A DNA stretch of 64,000 nt, from assembly GCA_037179515.1 (NCBI GenBank), contig JAXCGZ010005695.1:87001-151000 (forward strand). Direction: 5' to 3'. Within the stretch, counting starts at the first letter, position 1. The number at the start of each line of letters is the position of its first letter. The notes below the pieces were generated by a model. The model worked only from the letters and a program-made list of their open reading frames with translations. It made no database searches and was not told the origin of the DNA. Shown piece after piece: positions 52,643 to 64,000 of this stretch. This DNA is from Halocaridina rubra. Lineage: Eukaryota > Arthropoda > Malacostraca > Decapoda > Atyidae. A program made the translations under genes and the position numbers.

Positions 52643-53700
52643 GTGTGTGTGTGACACCAGGATAGGCAGAAACTGCCCTCATCAATAAAGGCCCGGGAAC
52701 GAGAAAATATCAAGACGAAGGAAAAGAAAAAGGTTAAGGACAAGGCAGAGATGAGGTAATGTCACACAAAGGAAAACGACAGACAGAAGGAGATATGGAG
52801 GACTAGGCCCTGAGATGACAATAGATCTGCTTTTTGAAGAATGAAAGGTCATAAGAATTAGGAAAAACAGAAGGAGGAAGAGAGTTGCAGAGTCTGGAGG
52901 TAGGGAAGAAGCAGTCACTGCACCGACCAATCTGCAAGCTACAAATCTCCACACAATACCTGTGAGATGAGGGTGCTTGGCAAGTGTTACGCAGCCTCGG
53001 CAGTGGGGGAGGGATGGGACTTGCCAACTCATCAGAGCAGCGATGTAAGTAGTAGCAATAGAAAAGAGAAAGGGAAGATACCTTTCGGTGAAGAGAGAGG
53101 GAGAATCCAGATTAGAAGTAAGAGAAGGATCATTAATGAGTCTGACTGCCTTAGATTCAACCCTATCAAGGAGATAAGTAAAAGAAGAAGCAACCCAGAT
53201 GTATGAGCAGTATTCTAAGCAGGGACGGATAAAAATTTATAAATTTTAAGTAACTGAAAAGAGGAAAAGTAATGACGAAAATGAAACAAAACCCCCAATT
53301 TTTTGGATGAAGATTTAGAAATTTGGATTATGTGATTCCTCCAAGACAATTTAGAGGCTATATAGATTCCTAATATGTTGATAGAATTAAGAGGGTAAAT
53401 TTCGTTAGTTTCGAAGACAATAGGGTTATCAGGAGATGATAAAGAGATAACCAGAAACTGCGTCTTGGAGGCACTGAATTTAACTAAATTTTGAGTGCCT
53501 TACTCAGATACTCTCTGTACATCTGAGTTCAGAGTAGAAGAAAGAGTGATACGAGACTGATTACGAGTAGCAGATGAAGGTTGTGAAGAAAAGGCAGAGG
53601 AAAAAAGAAGGGTAGAATCATCAGCAAAGGCATGAAGAAGAGAGGAAGATGGGGATTGTAGAAGATCATTGCTGAAGAGAACGAACAGAGCCCTTTTGAG
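52643..53700 (-). pseudogene. Decayed non-LTR retrotransposon reverse transcriptase fragment
   Basis: The minus strand reads, across several frames, the RT catalytic box HAFADDSTLLF, then a SASKTQFLVIS block, LGIYIASKLSWRNHI, a thumb-like VESKAVRLINDPSLTS block and a C-terminal SLPPSVFPNSYDLSFFKKQI block. Frameshifts and at least one stop inactivate it. The 5' end is truncated just upstream of the FADD box. The tail (GGCCTTTATTGATGAGG, TATCCTGGTGTCAC) is shared with 15646, 25590 and 63190. Confidence 0.85.
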
Positions 53701-54720
53701 CTGCTAACTCATGGATTATCCAATTTTTCTGATGAGTACAGTATTTACTGCAATGATGTGTGCGATAACAAAATAGAGTAATTTTTTTTTGACTATTGCA
53801 ACTATCTCATCCCCAGTTATCTTATGTTGCTTGAGTAAGTCTTGATCATGAAAGACGTTTTTCTATACATACAAATCATCACAAATGAGTGGCTTCGGAG
53901 ATAATTTTTCCTGTTAGTTTTTACGCTTCTCTGGCCAAATTTTTTCTATTGCTGTCTCCTATTAGAAATTTGTGTGTACATGTGTGTGCGCTCCTGACTT
54001 GTAAATAACTGGACAATCATGGTGAAGTAAGGGTGGAACATTAAGTCAAATAAGATTAATAAGCATGCATGCAAAACTTTTTGTCTTTGTTAACCAGTTT
54101 CTCACTTATTTATGGAACCAAAGAACTGTGATGGAATAGAGTATTGCTTTGAGGTAAAGTTAGTGTAAGGCATCAACCATAGGGTGTCCAGATTGCCTTA
54201 ACCTGTTTTCAAAGTCGCTGTAGACTGGTGGTCAGGTCATTTTGCTGGGAAGTTACGATACTGACAAGCGGTATGATAACAAGGAACCGATTGGTGGGGA
54301 AGGAATTGAGGTGGATATTGAGCCAATCCTTGTGTATCCATAAGGTAATTCGGTAAATTTCATAATTTCATTTGTCTCTCTTTGAATGCGAAAACTATGT
54401 TCTCCCTATTACAAATCAGACCTTGAAAAGCATCAAAAATGATTTCTAATTAACCTAAACTAAGTTAACCAATCTATGCTAATCTATTATATTTGACCTA
54501 AAAACAAATAATTTACAATGACTTCGAGGTCAGATTCATCAAAAATACTTGGAAAATCATAGGAACACCCAAAATTTCAAGGCCATCAAAGACCTACTAT
54601 AGAAGTAAATCAAACTTTTGGAAATGAAAAGTAACATCTATTAGTAAAACACCATGAGAATGAAGAAAGGCAACATTCTTCTCATTATAAAACTCAGAAC
54701 TACACCCATAATTATGAAAA
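53701..54720. other. Intergenic, no gene recognised
   Basis: AT-rich. A family D-like block (AACCTAAACTAAGTTAACC and TTACAATGACTTCGAGG) lies near 54460-54560. Confidence 0.4.
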
Positions 54721-54822
54721 TACACAGAATCGCGTCAGATCCGTTTATGAAATCCATTTGTGTGTGTTTAGCTAACTAACAATACGGTATCCTAGGTTTA
54801 CACTGTTTTAAGAAATCGGGCC
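54721..54822. mobile_element. Half-copy of foldback MITE, family F
   Basis: Matches the right arm of the element at 4953-5253 (AGATCCGTTTATGAAATCCA, TAGCTAACTAACAATACGGT, AAGAAATCGGGCC) without an opposing arm. Confidence 0.75.
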
Positions 54823-54848
54823 AAAGACACCATTCTCATAATCAATTG

Positions 54849-54966
54849 AAGAAAATCTGAACAGAATAAAAAAATCTGAACAGAATAGAAAATCTGAACA
54901 GAATGAAAAATCTGAACAGAATGGGAAATCTGAAGAAAATGGAAAATCTGAACAAAATGGAAATCA
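54849..54966. repeat. Short minisatellite, AAAATCTGAACAGAATG unit
   Basis: About seven units of 16-17 bp with variable A runs. Confidence 0.9.
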
Positions 54967-55319
54967 AGGAAATTACTAACTCATCAAATTTATTGTGCCA
55001 TTTATTACGCATTAATATCTCGACCATTACTTCCCTGTGATTGGCCAGCATGTACGAACACACTCTGGATTATGGAAGACAGCAGAACTCATCCAGACAC
55101 TTGAAGACATTAAACAGAAAATTAGTATCCCCCAAAAGTTCTCCTTGGTGACAATATAGAAGTTGGCAAAAAATAACTTACAAAATCGATATTTTAAGCC
55201 AGCATAATATAGTAGAGAACAAGACAGGTGAAATCGAAAATAAAAATAAAATATCAATAATTCAATTTAATTCTGTGGTATTTCTTGCATAGAAGCAAAT
55301 TTATGATAGGAATTATTTT

Positions 55320-55570
55320 TTTTACGTTTCGTACGAATATAATCTTAAAATTCGTCAATTAACCGTTTAAGGTTAGGTTAGGAATAATCTTGGACAGTTT
55401 TTGGGGTCAAAGTAGTTTAAAAAAATGGAAAAAAAAATATTTCACTTCCGAAGGCAAACGGGTGTAAAAGTACAAATCAATCGAAATACCATGAACAAAA
55501 CGGCCGTTGTTATATGAAAATATGTTCAGTAAATGTTTACTTTTTCACCCGCATGTAGTAATGATAAATT
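55320..55570. repeat. Dispersed repeat, family D, with inverted ends
   Basis: GGTTAGGTTAGGAATAATCT and ACGGGTGTAAAAGTAC match 18200-18345. CTTTTTCACCCGCATG at 55540 is the inverted form of the ACGGGTGTAAAAG block, pointing to a TIR element. Confidence 0.5.
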
Positions 55571-57284
55571 TAATTGGGTTAGCTAGTTCATCCCTAGTTA
55601 CGAAACCAAATTTGAAACTTTTTTTTTTTTTTTAAGGTTTCGTAGTTTCACGTCACTCGTTGGGGAATAATAGGTAAAATAAATTCAAATTTATTCATTT
55701 ATATAATCAACTTTTAACCATTCAAGAAGTGCAAATACAAAACTAATGAACGAATACAGCAGCTGGGCTCAAAAAAGTTCGAGCCCCATTTCTGCCTCAA
55801 AATCATTATCCCTTGATTAGTCTATCAAGATTAGCACTTACTTTCACGTATATAAAGTATTTATTAATCAATAATTAATGATAAAACACTCATTTTTTTT
55901 TTTTAACCTTTTCAACAAGTTCCCTGCTGCCTTTCCTCTGACCTCGTCAACAAGGCGACTGCCATTATAAATGCTTTGGAAATGAGCCTCACGTTGCGCA
56001 ATCACTGAAGACTATAACAACAAAAGAAGTACAATATGCGAAATTTTTCTAATCTTGACTACAATAATTTTATAAATTAACAACTACAACAATAATCTGT
56101 ATATACATTTTATTTCAAAATGTTCGGTTTGAAGAGTTAGCCATATTATATTTTAGTAACATTATCAGTCAAATTTGTCAATGGAAAATATTGTTGTTGC
56201 AGATACAGCCACTAACAACATGACTAACAGAGTAAATAACATGGCTAACTGATTAAATAAACAGTTAAATAGATAACCTAAATGAATTATTGACTTAAAG
56301 ATACAATGTTACTCTGTGAAATGTTACCTGATTCAATTTGGGATTCAAAATGCAAAATGAAATTAAGGAAATCGTCCAGTGCCTATTACCTAGCCAGTGT
56401 GGTGGTTGAAATATAAATAAATATTGTCAATAATTACCAGCACCCCACGTAGCAATTAAGCATTAAAAAGAAAATTAGTTAGAGGCCCGAGGGGAAAAAA
56501 ACATACACAGAACACTGGCTCCATCATTTAAAACCACAAGCTTTCTCCTTACAAAATCCACAGAGTGAAGAGTCAAACATCCACAGAGAGAATTTGTGCA
56601 GATTTTAAAGCATCCTTAGACTCAATTAAAATATATTAGCAGCTGAGTAACAGTAATTCTAGGACCTATTATTTGAGACTCCATACTTTCTCTGTTAATC
56701 AACAGCTCTTCCTAAGTTACATGGCTGCTGGTGTCTCGCAGAACTCTATAACTTCATATAGTCATGAACATTTTCTCAACTTAAACTCTTCTATCCTAGA
56801 TCACTCTTTATATAGTTTCTCCAATCCATTTCTTTTTTATTTAGGGGGGAGCTTGGATTCCCATTCTCCATATCCCTCCAGTTTTCATGTCTATCACTTT
56901 CCTTCATACATAGTTTTTCCTCTCCTCCATACCAGAAACACTTCAAAAGAAGAACATAATTTTTACATATTTCATACTGTGTAGACCACTTTTCCCTATG
57001 TATCCACTGTTCAGTGTTGTAGATTTCAACATTTTAAGGGTGATATATTACTTACTTCACTGCACTCCAGAGAGCTCTGACCACTTGTCTATATGGTTAT
57101 GAAAGACCAGTTCAAGGTGGGGCAAGACAGCTCAATATAACTTGACATTTTGCCTCACAAAAACGATGCTCAAAGGTACTTGTATCCTACTTGTATCCTT
57201 CACTGACTCAATACTTGAAACAAATAAACTTACAGAGCACAGGTCACTGAAATGTGAGTTGAGTACATACATGATGACTCACGT
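55571..57284. other. Intergenic, no gene recognised
   Basis: A less AT-rich patch at about 55915-55990 (minus strand, an ATGGCAGTCGCC start after a CATTTATA stretch) might be a promoter or first exon, but no continuing exon could be joined to it. Confidence 0.3.
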
Positions 57285-58045
57285 TTCAACATCGTCTTGC
57301 CAAGGCGGCCTGTATGCTGGATGGGCATGCTGTGGACGCTGAGCCCTCCCTCCGATGCCTACGTAACATCATCTACTCAGCTGGGTTTGCCATGACGGTC
57401 CAGCGCAGGGACACGGAGAGGGCCAACAGTGTGTCCATACAGCACCATGATCACTTTCTTCACAGTCACTACAAGTATCGCAGACGCGGGTTAATGGTGC
57501 AGAAAAACAATGTAGTTAGTGCTCGGCTCAGAATGGGGTATCGGCCTTTATGGCAGGTCTCCCAGACTCTAGATATGCCACAGTACACCTCCTGTAAATT
57601 ATGCGACCGTCCTAATGCTAACACTCTTGACCACTATTGTCTTCAGTGCCCCACAGTGAGAGATGTTTTACCACGAGGTCAGAACTTAATACAGATCTGC
57701 TCATTTTTACTTAATGATGACAACCTTGATGTTATTCTTGCTCGTTATCCTCACTTTGGTGGCCATTAATTATATTGAATTATACATATATTTTCTGTAT
57801 GTTGCTGTATAATTCTGTTTGTGCATTCTGCGTTTCTCTGAGCTTTACTTTTGTATATAATGTACTCTGTGCTGCCATACTGTGAGTTGTGTGTTAGTAT
57901 GCAGCAATGTTTTATCAATGTGTACACCTCCCTGTAAACTATGTTCTATTCTTGGTTTTGTATCCATTTGAAGCATTATTTGTATGAACTCATGTAATGT
58001 CTGATGCCTTGGCGCAATAAATTAATAAAATAAAATAATAATACT
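57285..58045 (+). pseudogene. Non-LTR retrotransposon ORF2 C-terminal fragment with zinc-binding motif
   Basis: An open frame runs from about 57291 to the stop at 57767-57769. It begins with HRLAKAAC, like the last helix of a retrotransposon RNase H domain (DRLAKxA), then SARLRMGYRPLWQVS and CKLCDRPNANTLDHYCLQCP, a CxxC..HxxxxC zinc motif typical of ORF2 C-termini. The frame ends ARYPHFGGH. A 3' UTR of about 250 bp ends in AATAAA-rich repeats, the usual LINE tail. The intact frame suggests a fairly recent, 5'-truncated insertion. Confidence 0.75.
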
Positions 58046-59188
58046 CTCAGGATCTCTTTTTGGATAGCTAGCTCTTCCCATGTTTACACGAGAACCTTGG
58101 TCACACCAGACTCATGAAGATCAGTGATTGGCTTTGGCTCTCGTATTTAGGGCCAAATGTCCTTACTGATGCCAGTCCTCTCCATATCTCTTTGCTTGGG
58201 ACTATCATAAAGTTTATCTGTCTTGCTGCTCCAGTGGTTGCATTAATAACTGTTACTTAACTAATATTAAAATGAATCAGTCTCTTGACTTTTGAAGTAC
58301 CATGAGTCACACTAAAAAAACTAGCAAATGATAGCAAGATCCACTACGAAATCTAGATATGGGGAGCCTTCTGTCTAAAACCTGTCTGGAGAAATTAAAA
58401 GTCCTATAGAAAAGATTTTCACAAATTCGGTCATCCTAGTTTCTGCATACGATTATATCACAGGACGGTGAATTGCTTTATATTTCATTAAATTGCTGAC
58501 AATTGTTGATTATAATGAACTTAAATTGTTGATTATATTGCATTACACAAAAACTTAATAAGATATATTATATAATTGGTAATAAGCGAGAGGAGCATTG
58601 CAGTTAGTCTAGGTGTCTGTCCCAGGCATAGATATATGCAGAACAGTGTTGTCAGGAGGGATATTCAAAAGTAACATCTTTAGTCAGAAACAGACACTAG
58701 TCTTCAAGGAGCTAGCGAAATACATTGATCCATTATAACTTAATGCATAATTCAGTCTCTTTTTAATGTGTTCAATGGCAACCACGGAAATAATTCCCAA
58801 GACATAAAAATGGTTCATTACATACTGGATTTTCAACCAGAGAAAGCAGGCCATAAGCACAGGAAGAAATACAAGGACAAATAAAATTACATATGTAATA
58901 GTGAGATAAAAATATAGTTACTAACAAAAATAAATTCCAATACCAGGATTCAAGTTTTCCTGATTCACCATTAGCCCCACATCTTAAGGCTTTGTCAAGA
59001 TAGTTACTATAAACAATTGGCATTAAGCTAGTCTATCTCATATACTTCTCACCCTTCTGGATGTCAAGGCCACTTCTGAAAAAGAAATCACACCAAACCA
59101 GCTAAACTATCTATCTATCTAGCTATCTCTCTATGCATATACACGTACGGTACCTTTGCTACCATGACAACCACTATGCCAGTTGCCT
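58046..59188. other. Intergenic, nothing recognised
   Basis: AT-rich; a GGTAATAAGCGAGAGG block and short CTAT runs were noted but no coding or RNA gene signal. Confidence 0.45.
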
Positions 59189-59256
<68 letters not shown>

Positions 59257-59265
59257 TAATAATGA

Positions 59266-59334
<69 letters not shown>
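59189..59334. repeat. (ATA)n then (AT)n microsatellite
   Basis: ATA array of about 66 bp followed by an AT array of about 65 bp. Confidence 0.95.
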
Positions 59335-59340
<6 letters not shown>

Positions 59341-59477
59341 TTATATAGAAACTCTATTTTGTGGTATGCATAAACCGTAGAATTTCTTATCTTTATTTTT
59401 CTTTGGGAAGTTTTTGCTTTAAACTGATTTACATATTGTATTGCACGAACTACAATAGCATATATGTAGCATTTTAA

Positions 59478-59478
<1 letters not shown>

Positions 59479-59571
<93 letters not shown>
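59479..59571. repeat. (AT)n microsatellite
   Basis: AT array of about 93 bp with two phase slips. Confidence 0.95.
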
Positions 59572-59574
<3 letters not shown>

Positions 59575-59762
59575 GCTCTGCTCTTGATAGAAAAAAAAAT
59601 TCCACTCTCGTTTCCTGCTTATCATAGGTAACAAATAAAAGGGAAAGGAGCTAACTACTACCAGTCTCTCCTTTCCTTTTTTTTTCGTACTGAGAAGCAA
59701 CTAATAGAAGAGGTGAGGATAAGTAGTGGTCTGTTACAGTTGCGGCCATCATGCTAGCTAAG

Positions 59763-60010
59763 AAAGATATTGTGTTCACGGGAAGGATCCTTATGGTCGT
59801 AAGTCCCCGTCTCCAGGTTGGTTTCATTCCTTACTCATTAAAATTTATAAGAGCTTTCCTTAAAACTACGAGTGCATTTAGCAATTACCGTTTCCTCGTC
59901 TAGCGAATTCTAGTTATCAATTAAGCTTATACTAAAAACTACTTCCTTACATCCCGAGAAACATCAAACTATGACATCTAACTCTGGAGCCAACCATATC
60001 AAAGTATGTG
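59763..60010 (-). mobile_element. Non-LTR retrotransposon 3' end, copy 7
   Basis: Minus-strand, diverged copy of the 3238 family (GTCCCCGTCTCCAGGTTGG, TAGTTATCAATTAAGC, CCAACCATATCAAAGTATG). Confidence 0.65.
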
Positions 60011-61929
60011 AACTATGGCATGAGGAGTCTGTCGAACTTAAATGGATATTCTATTCATCATGCCAAAGTCTTTTGTATCACTCTGTATGTCGCCTTTTGT
60101 CCAAAAGTAAATCTCCCTGTGCTACATTAGGACTCAATGACTAGAAACACTGGAGTGTTATTCTGGAGCCATTGAAAGCACATGTCGACATTCTTTAATC
60201 GACACAGATAATAGGCTGGCAGCGAACATCCATTATTACTTGAACAACATCAAGCAGAACCGGAGAATAATGTTGACATTTGTGGTGTCTGGTATTTGCT
60301 TTCTTGCCTCCAGAAGATCGACATTTTGTGGCTAGAGTCATGTTAGCTATTTGGCTACCCATAGATACTGACTGAATTCAACTCTCCTCAATTTTTTTTT
60401 ATATTTTTGAAGAACATCTCAAATTTGGGGAGCCCATTTTATTAGTCTTCAAGTGTGAGTTGTATATGAATTAATGTGAAAACATGTTCTCCGTGCTATA
60501 TATGACGGGATTCTACTCCAGATACATCTTACACTCAACAACTGACATTTTACTGTCTGGTACATTCGAGGATTTGAGCCTGTGGAACGCTTACTTAGGT
60601 TCACACCAATCTTTTTTTCATGGAGGAAAAGATCTAGAAGACACTGTTGTGGTTATCCTTGATGAGAATTAAAGTCCACAATCAAACTTTCATGGCTAGT
60701 CATATGCTGTAATTTCACTCAGAGTCTTGCTGGGCATGATGGTAACCAATTCTGCAGGAGAATGTTCTTTTACAAGATTGAAACTTATAAGAAATTTTCT
60801 TTGACACAATTGGGTGGCAGCATTTGAAATGGCTGTCACTGATAAATATCGAAAATTATATCCTGAACAATATTTACTTAAACCTCATTATGAAGCAATT
60901 TTGTGCTAAGAAATGTCGCAAATATATGTGCTGAGCTCTTGCCTCATGGTAGATATTTCATTTTGTCGACATATTATATTTTTGTTCCTGTGAATAGTTG
61001 AGTAGGTAGGTGCCCCAATCTACTGTTGTGTCAAAGGGCGTATAAAGCTGTTTAAGAAGGCCATGGTAAAGCCTCAATGGGGGTACTCTATAATCCACAG
61101 ATTCTGACCAGTGATGTGCAATATTTTCTTGTTATTGGAGAGAATAATGGATACTACTTTGGCTTGCTATCTACAAGGAAAGAATCTCCACACTGTAGAT
61201 ATTCTAGCGATGAACAGCACGTACATCGGCTAAAAATGCTAAATAGAGGTTAGGTTAGATTAGGTTAGGTTATAGATCACAATATAGAGTGTAGATAACA
61301 AGCAAAAGTAGATTCGTGACATGTAGATAAACCAAAATAACACAGAATAATGAGCAAGCGATGTAGTTCCATACAACGGTATGTAGCTCACACTCAAGCT
61401 GTACATGTTAGTATTTTGGGGATACGATGAAATAATTAGCGAAGTTCATTGTAAGCAAGCATCTGTTTACCAACCAGAGCCATTATTAATGAACTAGATC
61501 TAGTGGTGCTTGAAGTTCTGCAGAGGTACCGATTACATGGACAAAGGTATCCAGCATGACCTTTTATCTAAAAAAGAAAAAAAAATAGCTCAGTGATACA
61601 ATTAAGTCTTAAACTTATACCATGTAGATGAAAATAACTTGAGTCCACTTTAATATGGCCTTTCTGGCAATATGCAGAGCTATGACGAACAGTAAGTTTA
61701 ACACTCTTGCGCGCATAAAAAAAAAATCGGGTGGCAGTTGTGCGAATATGATCTGCACAGACGTAGAATGGGGGCTTACAGTATACCGATGCTGGAACTC
61801 ATATAAATAATAATTTACCACTGACAGAATGATTGATTAAATCGCTAAATTGCTTACTATTTGGTAATTATTAAGTTTATGATTAATATTAGTCCCAGAA
61901 TGCAAGCGCAACTTCTGAAAGACCAAGGC
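60011..61929. other. Intergenic, possibly containing a decayed element
   Basis: Less AT-rich than its surroundings between 60050 and 61150. Minus-strand frames are broken by many stops and match nothing I can name. A TTAGG-like patch lies at 61255-61280. Confidence 0.3.
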
Positions 61930-61953
61930 AGAGAGAGAGAGAGAGAGAGAGAG
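61930..61953. repeat. (GA)n microsatellite
   Basis: Short GA array. Confidence 0.9.
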
Positions 61954-62347
61954 GTTGGCAGCCCTGATCAAGAGAAGAGTCGATACGAACCTCCGAGAAC
62001 TTGGGAAAGATAGACAGATGGAATGATAAATGGCGGGAGATGCTTGAGATGAGTGGACTGGTTCCGCACAAATGTAAAATAAGCTGACCGGGATCAAACG
62101 CGACATTTTTTGTATTGATTACAAAAAGAAAAAAAAACAGACAGTAAGTCAGGGACGTATACGAGAAATAGATTGAACTAAAAATGACTAAACACTCATC
62201 ACAAAAGTAGAATCTAGAAATTAGAAAATTAATAAATAAATGAGGGGTCCGAGAGCACAGAAAATATTGCAAACTGTATTGGCCGAAAGTTGTGCAAATC
62301 ATAGCTAGACATATGAGCTTGCACGGATGTGATACTTTGAAGATGAT

Positions 62348-62348
<1 letters not shown>

Positions 62349-62384
<36 letters not shown>
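62349..62384. repeat. (GA)n microsatellite
   Basis: Short GA array of about 36 bp. Confidence 0.9.
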
Positions 62385-62386
<2 letters not shown>

Positions 62387-62655
62387 GCGGAAGCGAACAC
62401 AGACACACATGTTGATTGCATTTGGACTCTAGTGTCGAGGGGTCTCCGTGCAATACCCTTCCATACGTCATTTTGTCTTAGTGAGGGAATTCTCTCTGCT
62501 TTTCCACTTATGTAAGGATTTCATTCCTCATTTATATAGAATTTTAAAGAATTGTAATGAGTTTAGAGAACTCATAGGCGAGAGACGATTTATCTCTCGA
62601 CAGAGAAGAGTGGGGTAGTTAGAGTATACAAGGTATCAAAAGGATGATGTCTTAA

Positions 62656-62709
<54 letters not shown>
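62656..62709. repeat. (ATT)n microsatellite
   Basis: Uninterrupted ATT array of about 54 bp. Confidence 0.95.
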
Positions 62710-62710
<1 letters not shown>

Positions 62711-62989
62711 CCTACCTTTTGCTAAGTAACATTTCCATTTATGAATCTTTTTTTTTTTTTGTCGGAGAAAGAATTTATTTCATACTGCATTTGGATCGAC
62801 TATTAGCCTACCATTTCCAGCAGTGAACTCAATATGTCTGCTGAGTTTCCATGAGCTATGAAATATACACTAATGACTAATGAAAAACTTATATTTTCTC
62901 TGCAATATGAGGCGGGCACGAATTTAGGTCCTTTTGGTATGGAAGACCAACGCTCAATATGTGTAGCGACTGCTCCTTTCCTTATCTTC

Positions 62990-63250
62990 TAGGTTCTTGA
63001 ACTCCCTTCCTGCCTCTGTCTTCCCTAACTCTCACGGCCTTTCTCACAAAAAAAAAACCAGATCTATCTTCATCTTATGATCAAATCCTGCCATATTTCT
63101 AGGTCATCCTTACTTTAACTATTCTTTCAGCCTGCATTGATTATTGTTCATCATTGTCTTATTTCTGCCTTGTCCTTGAGCTGCTACTTTTTCTTACCCT
63201 TCCTTGGTGCCCGCGCCCGATGAGGACAATTTAATTTGCCCGTCCCGATG
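62990..63250 (+). mobile_element. Non-LTR retrotransposon 3' end, second family (plus copy)
   Basis: Plus-strand RFLNSLPASVFPNSHGL block equals the C-terminal part of the element at 52643; the tail CGATGAGGACAATTTAATTT then CCCGATGTCAC is the shared 3' end. Confidence 0.7.
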
Positions 63251-63375
63251 TCACACTTATTTAAAACAAATATTTGTTGTCCCTCAAAATCCTCGAAGCA
63301 ACGCATTGTTTCATATTTAATATCTATTATATTAAATTTATATATTTCTTTTTTTATCTATTTATTTATTTATGT

Positions 63376-63564
63376 AGTCTCCGTGGCAAAATGGTAGCGT
63401 CCGCGACTCTGAGGCGGCAGGTCGAGGGTTCGCGCCCCGTCACGGACTGAGGGCATAGACTCAGGGTAACGATTACATCTGCCAAAACAAGTCCTTCGCA
63501 AGAAGGCAACCGTCCTAGCCCTTAGTTGAAAAGGGAGTTCGTGACGTAAAACCAAAACCAACCA
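63376..63564 (+). mobile_element. tRNA-derived SINE, family A (best full copy)
   Basis: Head GTCTCCGTGGCAAAATGGTA gives a consensus A box (TGGCAAAATGG) and GAGGGTTCGCGCCCC a B box. The body runs AAGTCCTTCGCAAGAAGGCA to GTTCGTGACGTAAAACC, followed by TTTA repeats. The same body recurs at 561, 14286, 22105 and 48922, so this is a SINE and not a tRNA gene. Confidence 0.85.
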
Positions 63565-63732
63565 TCTATTTATTTATTTATATATTTATTGGACTACGAA
63601 AATACGAAGAGTAGTAAAATAGATATAGAAATACCCGTAGACTTATCTTCTCTACTTGGGGCCACCTATTCTTTTCAAGTACTTACTTGGGATAAACAAG
63701 GTCTGAATTAAACGATTATGTTAGACTATATT

Positions 63733-63736
<4 letters not shown>

Positions 63737-63801
<65 letters not shown>
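63737..63801. repeat. (CT)n microsatellite
   Basis: Uninterrupted CT array of about 65 bp near the window end. Confidence 0.95.
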
Positions 63802-64000
63802 ATATATTCTTAGTCGCACAATGTTTATGAAGCGATTTATAAACTTTTATTGTCATTTGTGTCTTACTTATCTTTGATATCTAAATGAAAATTTGCTTTT
63901 GAATTTAAAATTACAATAGAAACTAAAGTTTAGATTATAACTTTTAATGATTCTAACATAAACACACGCATGCACACATATACACAAATGGGGAGGGTTG

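Noticed and set aside
60484..60672. 62-codon plus frame starting MFSVLYMTGFYSRY
   Set aside because: No family resemblance, no splice or promoter context, in a region of broken frames.
63376..63450. tRNA gene
   Set aside because: A and B boxes are good, but the acceptor stem is imperfect and the same downstream body follows at four other sites, so it is a SINE head.

Overview
The window is nuclear DNA from an arthropod, most likely a malacostracan/decapod crustacean. The evidence is two RR-type cuticle proteins of the short crustacean kind, two deeply conserved eukaryotic genes split by GT-AG introns, very dense di- and trinucleotide microsatellites (one TA array of about 357 bp), and dispersed repeats of types I associate with decapods. 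The species cannot be named from sequence alone. Exon joins below were read by eye from splice signals, reading frame and family homology; no transcript was available.

Layout. (1) 1-9248: intergenic, microsatellites, non-LTR retrotransposon 3' ends, SINEs and foldback elements. (2) 9249-15219: two closely related 125-residue cuticle protein genes facing tail to tail (9306-10147 on +, 13409-15157 on -). Each has three exons of 9, 200 and 169 nt, a TATA box and a poly(A) signal. (3) 17451-32979 on +: a complete nine-exon gene for branched-chain alpha-keto acid dehydrogenase kinase (BCKDK, 425 residues). Its introns carry tRNA-like SINEs, a mariner-like MITE, a TIR element lodged inside a TA array, and a 73-bp tandem array that starts at a splice donor. 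(4) 32980-40156: a long gene-free stretch with a degenerate 60-bp tandem array and two TIR elements. (5) 40176-52122 on -: a complete eight-exon gene for the largest RNA polymerase II subunit (RPB1, 1916 residues). One 3.9-kb exon encodes the C-terminal two thirds, including about 44 CTD heptads. BCKDK and RPB1 converge. (6) 52123-64000: intergenic, with two decayed non-LTR reverse transcriptase fragments, SINEs, microsatellites and MITE halves.

The genes are not functionally linked. The cuticle genes serve the exoskeleton, BCKDK controls mitochondrial branched-chain amino acid breakdown, and RPB1 is housekeeping transcription machinery. No operon, CRISPR, phage or bacterial system is present, and I found no convincing new multi-gene system. 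The best leads are a candidate poison exon in BCKDK intron 1, tandem arrays and decoy splice donors at exon edges, transposons inserted in TA microsatellites, and a tRNA-like unit repeated inside a TA array.
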